From Daucus carota subsp. sativus (lineage: Eukaryota; Streptophyta; Magnoliopsida; Apiales; Apiaceae), in the NCBI RefSeq assembly GCF_001625215.2, contig NC_030383.2, positions 1,686,779-1,750,778 of the forward strand: DNA of 64,000 bases, written 5' to 3'. The notes beneath the pieces are model-generated. The model was not told the origin of the DNA, ran no database searches, and saw only the letters and a program-made list of their open reading frames with translations. The position numbers were made by a program, and so were the translations under genes. Numbering within the stretch: position 1 is the stretch's first letter; every line of letters starts with the position of its first letter. Of this stretch, positions 32,679 through 44,229 are shown one piece after another.

Positions 32679-32905
32679 ATGTATATACCAGACTACAGAT
32701 TTGAGTCTAAATAACTGCGCATTGTGTGATAATGTGTAATGAACTGAAGCACTGAACATGTGAAACAAGTCTATATCTTTCTGAGCAAAATTTTCTTTCC
32801 ATAAATTGATGAAGAATGTAATGAAGTGATCTATTAACGAACAACAATGGCCTAAATGACAAGGATGGATTGTAGAATCAAAGAATATATCAACATTCTC
32901 ACTAA

Positions 32906-33169
32906 CTAGTGTCCCACACCCGGGCTCGGACCAGATTCATCACCACTTTCTTGAACGGGAACATCTGCTGCAATGCTCAGATCACCTCCAGTTTTCACTT
33001 CCGCGACATACAGAGCACCTAAAATTGTATTAGTTCCTCTGCCTGCAGAGTTCAGATCTTTGGCATCATCGAGAGGACGGGCTGTGGCTGCTAGAATCAG
33101 AGAGCATGCCATAAGCAGCACTAGTAATACCGTGACCTCGGGCTTGATACTCTTCGCCATCACTTCCAA
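32906..33169 (-). CDS. Secreted PIP/CEP-type signalling peptide precursor, single motif
   Basis: An 87-residue single-exon frame. Residues about 11-30 form a hydrophobic signal peptide with a likely cleavage after ATA; a short acidic/variable region follows; the last nine residues are SGPSPGVGH (79-87), ending exactly at the stop. SGPS is the core of PAMP-induced peptides (PIP/PIPL), while SPGVGH matches the end of CEP peptides, and the two families are related. Products of such genes are cut from the C-terminus, often Pro-hydroxylated, and sensed by leucine-rich-repeat receptor kinases (RLK7 for PIP1, CEPR for CEP). Which receptor applies here is unknown. The frame may also start at Met4. 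It converges on the MRG gene upstream, as does the multi-motif peptide gene at 48152. Confidence 0.82.
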   Translation of the reverse strand: MEVMAKSIKPEVTVLLVLLMACSLILAATARPLDDAKDLNSAGRGTNTILGALYVAEVKTGGDLSIAADVPVQESGDESGPSPGVGH

Positions 33170-34575
33170 ATATCTTGATGCAAAATATAACTTCGATTAA
33201 GAGGGCAAAGTTACCTTAAATTGAATGCAATGAAACAATGCGTGCCTCGTGTCAATTGATTTTGTTTCAGAATTGAGAGGGAAATCTTGTAGTTGCCTTG
33301 TTTCAGAATGTTGATTCTAACTTTCTAAGTCTGTATATATACTATATGCATGCATGCATGGAATCTGAAGGCAACATATGAAGCTAATCTTGACCAGAAA
33401 CAGAGGAAAAAGTGTTTAATTAGTTGTAAGCTGCCGCCACGCCAGCCCCCTAATGCATAACTGTCTGTAACAGAGATTCATAGACTAAACACTTGTATTT
33501 TAGTACATTTTCAAAGATTTCAACTATTTTAGTACTTGGATTGAGATTATACATATGTCGTTTACTCGTGATGATTCCCTAGCTGGATGAAAGAAATTCG
33601 ATACTTTTAGCCGGATGTGATTAACCATTATGTCCATCATATGACTGCCTGGTCATCAAATTTCGACTCAAACATTTGACAGAATGCTCCAACGCGGTGA
33701 AATCTCACGTCCTGTACTTGCATCGGTTTAAACTTAATCTCCATGGACCGATCTGTTGAGTGACTAGTTCTCCTAAAACTTATCACTTATACCATGTCAA
33801 GTGACCAATTATCTTAAAACTTTGAAGTTTCAGGGAAAGACTTTTTACCAGGATTATTAAATTTTTAACACGATCTAACCGGCTTAAGTTTAATACTAGC
33901 AACATTGACGACATCATATATAATATACCTCTGTCCATGCGTGTGCAATTACGTTTCCAATATTATTGTTCTGTAGAGTACTGACATATGGAAGCACTCA
34001 TGTTCTAACTGTTCGGCCGCACGGTGTGGCTTATTTAATTCGGAATGTTTATAAGCGTGTTGGCTGCACCAACTCGTCTGATTAATATATCAGAGCATTG
34101 CAGACTTTCCTCCTAACTTAATTATAATGACTACCTAATTGTTATACTTATACATATCCAGCTAACTAATTGCTTTTCAACCAATTAAAGGCGGGAAAAG
34201 TATTCTGAGACGAAGTCTTCAATTTCTTAGCGATTTTTTAAACTAATATTTCTTCGTTAAAATTTCAGCTCTGAAGAGTGAGTTTGACCATGTGTATGCA
34301 GGAATCAGGATACTTCCATGAAGGCATTTCACAAAGCACTTTTTTTTGCTGTCACCCTTGGTTCGCACTTCAGTAGATGTGTATCCACGGCCTAATGATG
34401 ATTTCCCTTCTGTTCTCCAAGATCAAGCTCTAGCTTTAGATACATATATATTTGGAAAGTTAGAAGGGGATTCAATGTAAACGCTTTTCCTCGAACCTAC
34501 TAAAGTTTTGTCTGCCCTCTTTAAACCTTAATTGTGTTCCGTCCAGCTTTGGTAATTTCGCGGTGATGGTAATGC
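33170..34575. other. Intergenic region, upstream of peptide gene
   Basis: Contains a possible TATA box on the minus strand near 33330-33345 (TATATATAC-like). An intron in the 5' leader cannot be excluded. No other gene is seen. Confidence 0.45.
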
Positions 34576-34583
34576 CGTATGGA

Positions 34584-34831
34584 CAGGGCTGGCCCTAGTG
34601 ATTTGGATGCCCTAGATGAATTTTGAAAATGGTGCCCCTACTTTTCAAGATTGTAAAAGAAAATTTACATACATTTGAAATCCATATACAATGACATAAT
34701 CAAAACATTGTTTTAAGATTAACAACACAATCAATTCAAGTTCAAGTAAATATGTATAGATTTTTTGGTGCCCCTGGGATAGTGGTGTCCTAGGCGTTCG
34801 CCTTGGTCGCCTTACCCAAGGGCCGGCCCTG
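34584..34831. mobile_element. hAT-type MITE (248 bp), cut by duplication breakpoint
   Basis: Ends CAGGGCTGGCCCTAG and AAGGGCCGGCCCTG, flanked by perfect 8-bp repeats CGTATGGA at 34576-34583 and 34832-34839, diagnostic for hAT. The large segmental duplication begins inside it at about 34741: copy B carries only the right 91 bp (48916-49006) with the right-hand CGTATGGA. Confidence 0.95.
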
Positions 34832-35526
34832 CGTATGGACATGGTACCATCCGTCCATTAGTGACTACTGATACAAAAGTTGATGTGTCGTACCTGCAGC
34901 ATTTCCTCGTATTTGCATGAACTGTAAGTTACTAAATTACTTAGCTATTAAATCCCCATCTTTCCATTTAACCACCCTTTGAGTGTAAATTGAAGAACTC
35001 ACTCTATGTGCAAAAGAAGAAATTAAGGGATATTTTTCGTGTTTCGTTCAATCCACGTTTCTATAACCTTGCTGTGCATCAGGTATTAGTAGGGGATCTG
35101 AGTACTCCACATATTCTTCGATTTCACTGGAAGAAGGTAAATGTGCAAGCGCACTCCTTTAGCTTGGACATCCTACAACTTCAATACTTGTAATGTACAA
35201 ACATAAACCACCTGTACGGCAGATAATGTTATGCATAAACCATCTGAATATGCATAAGCTAATGTTATGCTGATTAATAGGATTATATAATACAGAAGAT
35301 ACGTTTTTCCAAAGATTTTTCTGCATAAACATAATCCTGCAGATATGTTATCAAACCACAATTCCACAGATACGTACACTCAAAGATTTTTTTCTATAAA
35401 AACACCAACAGATACATATATAATGCTACACATAAACCACTTGTCCTCTCGGACAGTATGAGATTAAGGCCACATATTGGCACAATCAAATTCAGATTTT
35501 TGGAGGAAATTTTCACAACAACAAAT

Positions 35527-36172
35527 TGGGCTATTTACGACGGAAATTAAGTCTTAAATCCGTCGTAAATTGTTTCCTTCATAAATTTTCAATTTACGAC
35601 GGAAAATTTAAATCATTTTTACTCAAGTGGTAAGTTCAAAAAATTTCACAATTTTCCACGCGTCTCAAGTATGGTCAAGCGTCGTAAGTACGATCAAGCG
35701 TCATAAGTTGACCTGATAGGACCCATAATTTCATTATAATAACAGTTAAAATTACGACATATATTCCGTCGTATGTACATTATGGCCCCCCAATTTCACA
35801 TTTTTGGTTTTGATCTTGCGACGGAAAGTTCCATCGGTAGTGAAAATTCAAATGTGGCCGGTGACATTAAATACGGTAGGTGAATTTATGACCTAATGTG
35901 ATAGAAGTCGTAAGTTCCGGTAGAAAAATGCCACCGCTATCATGAATGGAATTTTTTGGAATAATTTTTAATCAAGAAAAATTATTTATATAAGTGAATT
36001 TGCAACGGAAAGTTTAGCCGTCATAAGTTCCAGTGCGCAAACCACGTCTTCTTACCAACGGGGACTTTTTGATTATTTTTTAATCAATAAAAAATTTAAA
36101 TAAATGAATTTACGACGGATAGTTTTTTAGTCGTAAAAATTTACGACGGAATCCTACTTTCCGTCGTAAGTT
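35527..36172. repeat. TTACGACGGAA subterminal-type repeat cluster (copy A)
   Basis: The word TTACGACGGA and its complement TCCGTCGTAA occur at least seven times, dense at both ends (35542-35600 and 36110-36172) with degraded versions between. The left margin reads CACAACAACAAA, which may be a worn CACTACAAGAAA terminus. This arrangement resembles the subterminal repeats of a small non-autonomous CACTA element; termini are not proven. Confidence 0.55.
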
Positions 36173-37122
36173 GAGGCTTTTTTTACGCTAACATTTTCAC
36201 AATCTTGGGCTCCAACCCTATTTAACTAGATAAGGAATTTTTTTAGTCACTTAACTTTTTCATTATAAAGCAGTTATTAGGATTGTTAGTAATTGACCAA
36301 TTTTTCTAAATTTTCTCACTTTTACTTCGAACCAACTTTCATGAGGTGGAATGGTTTCCCTCGTCAGCAACACCCAACTAAAAATTTGATGAATTCACAA
36401 TTGTGACTATTTAAAACCTAGCCCTAGCTTGTCCAAAACATACACCACAGAAAATGCAGTCATTTTTTATTGTCAAAAAATGGCCGCAAATGTAATTTTT
36501 CGAACAATTCTGGTTGAAATAAACTATTTTCGATCGAAATTTAAGTGGTCAAGAAAAGCTGAGTTAAAAATTAAAAAACGGCCAAATTTTAATAAATTCG
36601 ACCGAACTTTTTGACCGCTCATTTTAGTGGAAAACCGAACAAAATTATTTTGCTGTTTTTTTGTCAAAAATTTAGAAACTCAGCCAAATCTTTGAAAATT
36701 TAAATTAACACCTAAAATTTCCCAAAGAATTGAATCTCACACCCGTTTCAGTCCAATCTAAATTATTTTAAACTATTATTCTTTTCAATATTTTGACCAT
36801 CTTTTGATACCAAACTCCTATTTTGTAAGATTCATTAATTTTTTGATTAACCACTTTATCACCAATAAAGATAAATATTATTGTTCTACACCCTGCTGCC
36901 TTTCACTTCCATCACAAGGCAACCATCAATATTATTGAATGATTAACCAACCTTTTAAAAATCTTAAGGTAATAGTTGGTGTGATTTTAATTTAATTTGT
37001 TAGTTTATTCAGCATGGTTTCATTTGATATAATTTTTGTGATTTTGATTTTGACAACGATTTGCTCATCCCTAATTAGATTCTCCATTAATTTTGACTCA
37101 TACCTAATTAAAAATAAACGAA

Positions 37123-37224
37123 TTTTCTATGGTGTGCCCATAGGCACACAATAGTCACCGACTCCCATGATAATACTAGCTAAAAGTTGGTGCTTATTGT
37201 ATGCCTTTGGGCACACATTAGAAA
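37123..37224. mobile_element. ~100-bp palindromic MITE (copy A)
   Basis: Left arm TCTATGGTGTGCCCATAGGC and right arm (inverted) TCTAATGTGTGCCCAAAGGC pair across the element. Copy B (51298-51398) lost one G in the right arm. Confidence 0.6.
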
Positions 37225-38541
37225 GACCGAAAAATAAATTCTTATACCTTGATGTAGGAAAATGACTCTTATTTTCCTTCAAACCAACTTTAATTAATGA
37301 GGTGGAATGGTTTCCCTCGTTCTGGATACCCAAGTAAAAACTGATGATGACTTCACAGTTCTTACTCTTTCAAAACTAGCCCTAGCCTGTTCAAAACACA
37401 GGTAATAAGGATATATAACCATTCTAAAGGTTGATGCTCTATACTGCAACTACCTCATTATTAAAATGTCTTAAAAGAAATAAGTTCATATCATATAGAC
37501 AGGAGGAAGTTGATCAATTCAGGCTGACCAGTACTCCATGGTTGGATAGTATTTGGTTTTAAACATCCTTTGCTGGTATTAATGGTACGGTTGGTACTCA
37601 GCCATCGTCATCTTCCTTAATTTGCTTTTACAAGAATGAACTGTTCTTTAAGCTAATATTTAAGTTCTTAGACCATTTTAGGAAGGATTCAAATATAAAA
37701 ACAAATCAATATGTAAGATTAAGTGTAATGTCATAAAAACTAAATGCTCCGAGTAATGATATAGCCTACTTATGATAATGATCAGTATATACAGTATGTT
37801 TATCCCTTCACTTGGCCCTATAAATTATGGTTTCAACCTAGAAACCTAAACTTAACTGTAGATTCATATTTACAAATCACCGGACATCAAGAAATAAACA
37901 CCGTAAAACAAATCACTAGTTGTGTTTAATATTAATGATGTAGTCTTAACTAATATTGTTTGATTAGTATATTGCCCTACCCATTTCCATATTACTATTA
38001 GTTCCAACTCTTTTTTTCCATGGAGAAGAAAATCCAGGACTTCTATATATATAACAGCGGAAATTGGGAGCCAAATTGGTGCATCATTATGTAAATAATT
38101 TCATACCAAATTAAGGAGCAAAAAAGGATATACAGAGGCAACAAATTTACCCTAACCCTTGACCAATATGGCAATTTCCCTTGCATTGTCACCATAAGTG
38201 AACAGAAAGAGTCAACATAAGCTAGCAAGACTATCTACAGTGAATCTGAAATCTTCTGTATAAGATTTTACAAGACATGCCATGTCATTAAGTAAGATGA
38301 CTCGGTTTAATTTTTTTTGGTCATATAGCAGATATATGGTATATTAATTTTGGACGGACATTTGAATGTATGAAACATCAAAATAAGGTTGATATAGCAG
38401 ATTTAAAGTTTTGAGTTGAAGGCTACTAATAGAGAAGATATATATGAGCACAAAGGGGTGAAACTATCGTTTAACCTCTTCGAGAAATAGAAGCAAGTAG
38501 GAAGGGCTAGCTATTCCTTTCATTCATATATCAAGGTAAGC

Positions 38542-38544
38542 TAA
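38542..38544 (+). other. Empty CACTA target site TAA in copy A
   Basis: Sequence AAGGTAAGCTAAAGCAAC is uninterrupted here. In copy B the TAA is duplicated around a 4.09-kb CACTA element. Confidence 0.95.
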
Positions 38545-39013
38545 AGCAACTATCATATTCCTGTTAATGAGGCATGAAAAAGGTGGGAAGTGGCATGAAG
38601 GGGGTCCTAACTTGTTAGAGAATACTTTCTTTAGTTACATTTTGTACCATATTCTTCAAAATTATAATTTAGGACAACATATAGTTAATCTCGAGATGTT
38701 CTGAGACAACTCTGTATTATCTGGTCATGAAGTACTCATGGTCAGTCAATTTTCAACAGAGGTAAAATTTAGGGCTAATTACAGAGAATTGTAAGTATTT
38801 CTATGACAATCTATGCCTTTTGTTCCAATATCAGGCTAAGCTAAAGCGACCATCACATTCCTATCTCAATGAACTTTTCATCTGTTTTAACAGCAAGACC
38901 CCTAATATATGTACTGACTACATCTTAACGAATCTATTCTGCAAGGCAGCATGAGTGAGGGCGCGGAGGTATGTAGAAAGGGATACGGAGACTTTTTCCA
39001 TTTCCTCGTTCAA

Positions 39014-39290
39014 CACTACAAGAAAAGCGGACATTTCCGACCGCACAATTCGGTCAGAAATGAACGAAATTCGGTCGGTTTTGAGGTCATAACCAACCAC
39101 CGACCGACCGACCACGTCGGTCCCTTAAAATCGAGTCGGAAATGATGGATCGGTCCGAAATGAGACATATTTCTGACCGCTGCCTTTGGTCGGTAACGTT
39201 TTGTCATTTTCTTAGAAAGCTGGCCCCACCTTTGACGTGTCATACGCATGGATAGACCTAAAACCGACTACACAGGCGGTCGGAAATATA
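39014..39290. mobile_element. Solo CACTA terminus with CGGTCGG repeats (copy A)
   Basis: Starts CACTACAAGAAAAGCGGAC, a good CACTA terminal repeat, followed by repeated TTCGGTCGG/CCGACCG words to about 39290. No opposite terminus (CTTGTAGTG) is found in copy A, so this is a truncated element. It predates the duplication, as copy B has it at 57288-57562. Confidence 0.65.
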
Positions 39291-39659
39291 ATTCAATATA
39301 TAGTATACATATATTGTCAGAGTTTTGTTTAAATTAAACTAAATAGTCAATTAAATTAGATCTTACCCTTAATAATATGGTTGTTATTACTTGATAATAC
39401 AACTAATGCGCTTTAACATATTTAATCGACTAAGTTACTAAATATCTAAGTTATGTTCTCACTTGTGGGTAAGAGAAGAATCCCCAGGAATCCATGTTCA
39501 TCCAAAACATCTTGAAGTATTGGATGCGTAGTAGGTGGGAAATCCACTTCCTAGCTATTCTGGATTTAGTATTGACGAAAATTGATAGCATGGCCAGCTA
39601 ATACAAAAAATTAAGCAAGCACGTAAAACCCTCATAAAGAGCAAAAATTCCAGTACGTT

Positions 39660-39930
39660 ATAAGATCATAATTCTTAACAGGAAAAACATAAAAGAGAAA
39701 CATAAAGAGAAAATATACAACATAAAAACGCACATAGATCATAATGCTTAATTAACAGAAAGAACATAAAAGAAACATAAAGAGAAAATATACAACATAA
39801 CAACGCACCTGACCATAATTCTTAACAGAAAAAATATAAAAGAAACATATATAAAGAGAAAATATACAACATAACAACGCATCTAGACCATGTAATTCTT
39901 AACAGAAGAAACATAAGGAGAAACATATAC
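39660..39930. repeat. ~75-bp tandem repeat, about 3.5 units (copy A)
   Basis: Units begin at about 39667, 39741, 39814 and 39893 with the shared words CATAATTCTTAACAG, AACATAAAAGAAACATAAAG and AATATACAACATAACAACGC. It lies directly downstream of the F-box gene. Repeated in copy B at 57936-58206. Confidence 0.85.
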
Positions 39931-40160
39931 AACATGGGTTGCATAACCGTTTCATTTTGGAGAATCAAAGACAAGCTTGTATGTGTCTCAAACTCCAAAC
40001 TTAAACATTGTACCGCTGGTAACAGAAAACATGAGAAAATGCAGATAAGAGTTAATTTACAGTTGGAACAGTTTGTTAAAGTAGGAGTAAAACCAATATT
40101 TATAGCTAACCATCACACACCACTGGTGATCATGGAGGTTATTAGACAAGAAATTACTCG

Positions 40161-41633
40161 TCACATATCAATGACTGCTTGAGTGACTCCTTTCCTGGGG
40201 CGAGGAAGCGGTGCAGGCCACATGGAAAGCACAACTGGAATCACCACACGCCAAGAGAGGTCTCCAACGCCACCATCAACTTCACAAGTGACATCCATCC
40301 GTTTAGCTCTGAAATTAAAAGTTACAATACAAGACCGTTCCACACAGCGCATATACACAACATCAGCATCAAACTGGTGGAATGACAGAGGGATAAAAGT
40401 GGCTGTTGGCAACAAGTTGCTCAAACTCTCGTCATCTGAGAAGAGATCATTACGGCTTACTTGAAACTCCATAAGCCACTCCCCTTTCTCATAATCTTCG
40501 AGCACCCACATTTTAAAACAAATGAGTTCAGAAGGCTCCGGAGCTATTTCAAAATATCTTAGCTTCCCTTGACTCACATTGCATAACCGGTACAGACCGT
40601 CATGCTTTTCCACATTTTTAGTGTCGCAGCCATCTGGAAACTGAATAAACCGGCATTGGTTATCAGTCCTGTAGGGGTCAAAAGCCACCATCATGTCATG
40701 CACAAACCAATGCACTATCCCATTAAAATCGATAGGTCCAATGCCTCGCCTGAGCAACTGAATCTTCTTAGGGCAAACTAGCGTATGAGCTGTCCACACA
40801 CCAGTTTCTGAGGCAAACACCTCCAGATCCATGGAAAAGGACTCCACATCTTGGCACTCAACGCGCACAGCCCTAAAGCTTGTAACAACATTATTCTCAT
40901 TTACCTTACTAACAAGTCCCTCCCCAAAATACCTCCTTTGAAAAATCGAAGAATTCTGCCTCCCCCTAGGAAGACTCACCCACTGCCTAGTCACAGGATC
41001 ACAAACAAAATAAACCAAAGGCGCAAACGAACAAAACATAACCAAACCATTAGTCACAGCCAGCACCTTAAACTGCTTGGACATCTGTTGTTCCTCCAAA
41101 CTGGACAGAAACACCACGGAAAACTCCCTCGAAACAAGAACATCAGGCTTCAGCCTTCTCAAAACCTCCTCAAACTCAGGAGCATAGACATAACGATAAA
41201 ATAATCTAAAGCCTGAGGAAGCCTTGAGCTTAGAAGACACATATAACCTCGAACACGAGGGATGTGAAATCAAATCCAACCAATTCTTGCACACACACTT
41301 ATATCTAAACAAGGATTTGACAGGCAACCTAATCAAGATCTCTAGCAAAGCAGATTCGGCAAAATTAGACAAATCATAAAACCAATCAAGATCCTTACCA
41401 GACATTTCATTCTTATTCTCATCATCCTCGTCCCCCTTTAAAGTACCTGAATAAGATTCAAAGTAATGCCTATAATCTTCTTGCCTAGCTAAGCTCATCC
41501 AAGGTGACCATGGGGCAATTACTATATCATTTGCGTTCATTACAATTGGGTGGTTGTTCTGAAATGGGTTGATTTCATTTGGGTTGTTCTGATTTTCTTG
41601 GCCACCGTTTCCTCCGGCGGCAGCGGCATCCAT
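40161..41633 (-). CDS. F-box protein with C-terminal F-box-associated region (copy A)
   Basis: 490 residues in one coding exon. An acidic, Asn-rich N-terminus precedes the F-box (about residues 90-131: ALLEILIRLPVKSLFRYKCV...NWLDLISHPSC), then an F-box-associated type region to the end. F-box proteins are the substrate-choosing subunits of SCF ubiquitin ligases and bind SKP1 through the F-box; the target is unknown. I start at MDAAAAGG (41633) and not at the Met nine codons upstream, because an intron with donor AAG/GTAAGT (41699) and acceptor CATTTCAG (41638) appears to lie just before it, so the upstream Met would be intronic. The intron would be only 62 bp. The copy B product differs by two residues. 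Confidence 0.88.
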   Translation of the reverse strand: MDAAAAGGNGGQENQNNPNEINPFQNNHPIVMNANDIVIAPWSPWMSLARQEDYRHYFESYSGTLKGDEDDENKNEMSGKDLDWFYDLSNFAESALLEILIRLPVKSLFRYKCVCKNWLDLISHPSCSRLYVSSKLKASSGFRLFYRYVYAPEFEEVLRRLKPDVLVSREFSVVFLSSLEEQQMSKQFKVLAVTNGLVMFCSFAPLVYFVCDPVTRQWVSLPRGRQNSSIFQRRYFGEGLVSKVNENNVVTSFRAVRVECQDVESFSMDLEVFASETGVWTAHTLVCPKKIQLLRRGIGPIDFNGIVHWFVHDMMVAFDPYRTDNQCRFIQFPDGCDTKNVEKHDGLYRLCNVSQGKLRYFEIAPEPSELICFKMWVLEDYEKGEWLMEFQVSRNDLFSDDESLSNLLPTATFIPLSFHQFDADVVYMRCVERSCIVTFNFRAKRMDVTCEVDGGVGDLSWRVVIPVVLSMWPAPLPRPRKGVTQAVIDM

Positions 41634-41699
41634 TTTTCTGAAATGTACAGACACAAACAAGTATGTTCTTACTGCTGGGGTTAGGATTTCTAAACTTAC

Positions 41700-43717
41700 C
41701 TTGTTTTCTGTATATTAGCTGAGTTTGTGGTAAATGTTAAGATTTATCCTGTTAATTTTATCACTAAAGTTACCTCAAGTGGATAAATGAAATTTTCAAA
41801 TTTACCTTGTGTGTTAATGGATAATAGAAAATATGGTTTATAATTTTTAATAAAAATAATATTTTATAATTATAAATTTTATACCTTGTATTTCCATCAC
41901 ATTTGAAAAAAATTCGAAATATTTTATTAAAAGTTTTTATATCATGCAAACTCTTTTAATTAGATTTAAAGTTACAATTTCACTAAATAATAATATCTAT
42001 TATTTATATTCAAAAAAATTGATTTACTTATAATTTCTCTTTATTATTGATTCACATGTCATGTATTTTTGAATTGTAAAAATTAAATATACATTAACAT
42101 AAAGAAAGTTATTAAAGAAATTCAAATAACTCTCCTCTATAGTACAACCCGTTATAAGATAAAATTTAGTAAAATTATTAAAGCAATAACATGATTGTAT
42201 AAAAACCATAATGAAAATATAAATATGATATTCAAATAATATTCATGACCATTAATTATATATATATATATATTTATTTAATTTTGTAAAATTATCAGAT
42301 ATTAAAAGTAAATTTTTTGTTCATCATTGGGCGAAAACAAATAATTTTTAATAATTAATAATAAAGTTTAAATTTTAATATAATATTTTGTGCAAACCTT
42401 ACTTCTGATTTGAATTAAACTAATCAAATTTGTTCTTGGCATAATTCACGTAAATAGGTTATCTATATTTTTGTGAAATCGATCATTTATTTTAATTTTT
42501 GTATAAAATTTCAATTTTGATATGATATTGTGTATTATATCTTTTTTTAATTACACGGAACTAGCTTAAAGTTCAGTGGAGACATATGCCACTCATATAA
42601 TATTGTTATTTATAATTTTTTTTTCATTTTTAAATCGAAAGTTTTAATTTTTTGACTTATGATTTGATTATTTTTTTCATGATACATTTTGAACTGCTGA
42701 AGTTGCTTGGTGGATTAAATTTTTTTGTTCTTCTCCTTCTTCAAAAATTAAAAAAAATACAAACATTTTAAAAATCTTAATATAATATTGTAGATTAAAA
42801 AAAAATACAAAATCTTAAAGATAGATTAGTTTAGTTAATGGGCTGGGCTCAGATAAGTTCATTTTATTTGGGGGCTCGTTTATAAATAAACATTTTTTAA
42901 ATGAAGATGTTATGAACTGAGGCTGGGCCAAAGCCCTGGCCCCTTTTAAATGAAGATGTTATGAACTGAGGCTGGGCCAAAGCCCTGGCCCCTCCCAGCC
43001 CTGGCCCCTGGAAAGTAAAAGGGTGATCTTTAGAATTTTTGTCATATTGTAATTTCTAAAATTGACCTACAAAAATAATTTAAAATGAACAAGCTCGTAA
43101 ATTGTCCAAATACCGATCATGACCGAAACTTTTAATGTTAGAAAATTAATAGTACAAAAGTGTTGAATTTCGACTTTTTATATAAATTGCTGAGTCACAC
43201 ACATATTGAAACATACATAGTTTCGATTTCAAATAAATTTAATTTAAATTAGTAAATAAAACTTATCATTCTTTGATATAACTGGAAAATTCGATTTAAC
43301 TATATATCATTTAACAAATTTTCATTTGTTCATTAAACATATTTATAGAGTAAGTATTAATTTATTAAATTAATGAAATACATGTTTTAAAAATGATTGT
43401 AAAATAACATCAACAACAATAATTATATATTTTATATTTTTAAATTTTTTTATATTATAAAAGAGTATACCCACGCATTTTTAATAATTATCTTATTTTT
43501 CCAGAGCACTTCTCACTTAAATATTTTGAAAAATTTAACTTTAGCCTACCGGAAGACGTTCATACTTTACGAGAACAAAAAAAACCTAGTTTGGATAACA
43601 TCTTTGCAATCTTAGGATTGATTTTAAAAAAAAGAAGATCTCCAATCTCTAAATAATTCAATAAACTAAATCTATGTTACTTTGTTTATTATACTCAAAT
43701 TATTAATATAATTCATT

Positions 43718-43761
<44 letters not shown>

Positions 43762-44050
43762 TATAAATATATAAATATATATGTATATATATACATACAC
43801 ACATATATATATTAATAAAATGTTAAAATTTTATATTAGAGAATAAATGTATATAATAAAAACACAATATGAACTATAAGATTTAAAATATTATTTTTTC
43901 GAGAGATTTTTTAACTAAAATATATAAAAAATATATATGTAATTATATATGTATAAAAATTAATGAACCCCTTTTTTAAGAAGACACGACTATTAGAACA
44001 TCACATAACGAAAAGACGCGACTCTTGAGACAAGTTACCGTTGACATGTA
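41700..44050. other. AT-rich region between F-box gene and MRG gene 2
   Basis: Serves as divergent upstream DNA for the F-box (-) and MRG (+) genes. Contains a two-unit 49-bp repeat (42895-42993, word GGGCCAAAGCCCTGGCCCC), an AT dinucleotide run (about 43718-43757) and otherwise AT-rich filler. No gene. Confidence 0.6.
42895..43010. repeat. 49-bp two-unit direct repeat (copy A)
   Basis: TTTTAAATGAAGATGTTATG... to ...GGCTGGGCCAAAGCCC... is repeated once, then CCAGCCCTGGCCCC is added. Copy B (61174-61268) has the same pair with deletions in the second unit. Confidence 0.85.
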
Positions 44051-44109
44051 CACGTGTCAACTAGGTCAGGGCAAAAGGGAGCGGAGTTTTAAAATCTCAC
44101 AGTATAAAA
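44051..44109 (+). promoter_or_regulatory. G-box and TATA box of MRG gene 2
   Basis: CACGTG at 44051-44056 and TATAAAA at 44103-44109, with GGAGTTTTAAAATCTCAC between them, matching the module upstream of MRG gene 1. Confidence 0.7.
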
Positions 44110-44229
44110 GGCCGCTTTCTGTTCTCAGACACAGTCACACAGCAAAGACAAAGCAACCCTAGTTTCTAGTATACTTACTCAGATATATAGGTCCTATCAT
44201 CTATTTGCAGGTCGTAAAAACCAAGTCCT

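Larger units (their letters stand above)
34832..40160. other. Gene-free left part of copy A
   Basis: Holds repeat relics listed separately (35527-36172, 37123-37224, 39014-39290, 39660-39930). Short frames here are repeated in copy B only because the DNA was duplicated; none has a recognisable product. Confidence 0.6.

Noticed and set aside
34990..35193. 67-residue frame repeated identically at 49165-49368
   Set aside because: Identity is explained by the recent segmental duplication; no recognisable features or start context.
38542..38544. CACTA excision footprint in copy A
   Set aside because: The site is a single clean TAA with no extra bases, more consistent with never having held the element.
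39934..40182. 82-residue frame next to the F-box gene, repeated in copy B
   Set aside because: It overlaps the 3' end of the F-box gene on the opposite strand and includes tandem-repeat-flanking DNA; conserved only through duplication.
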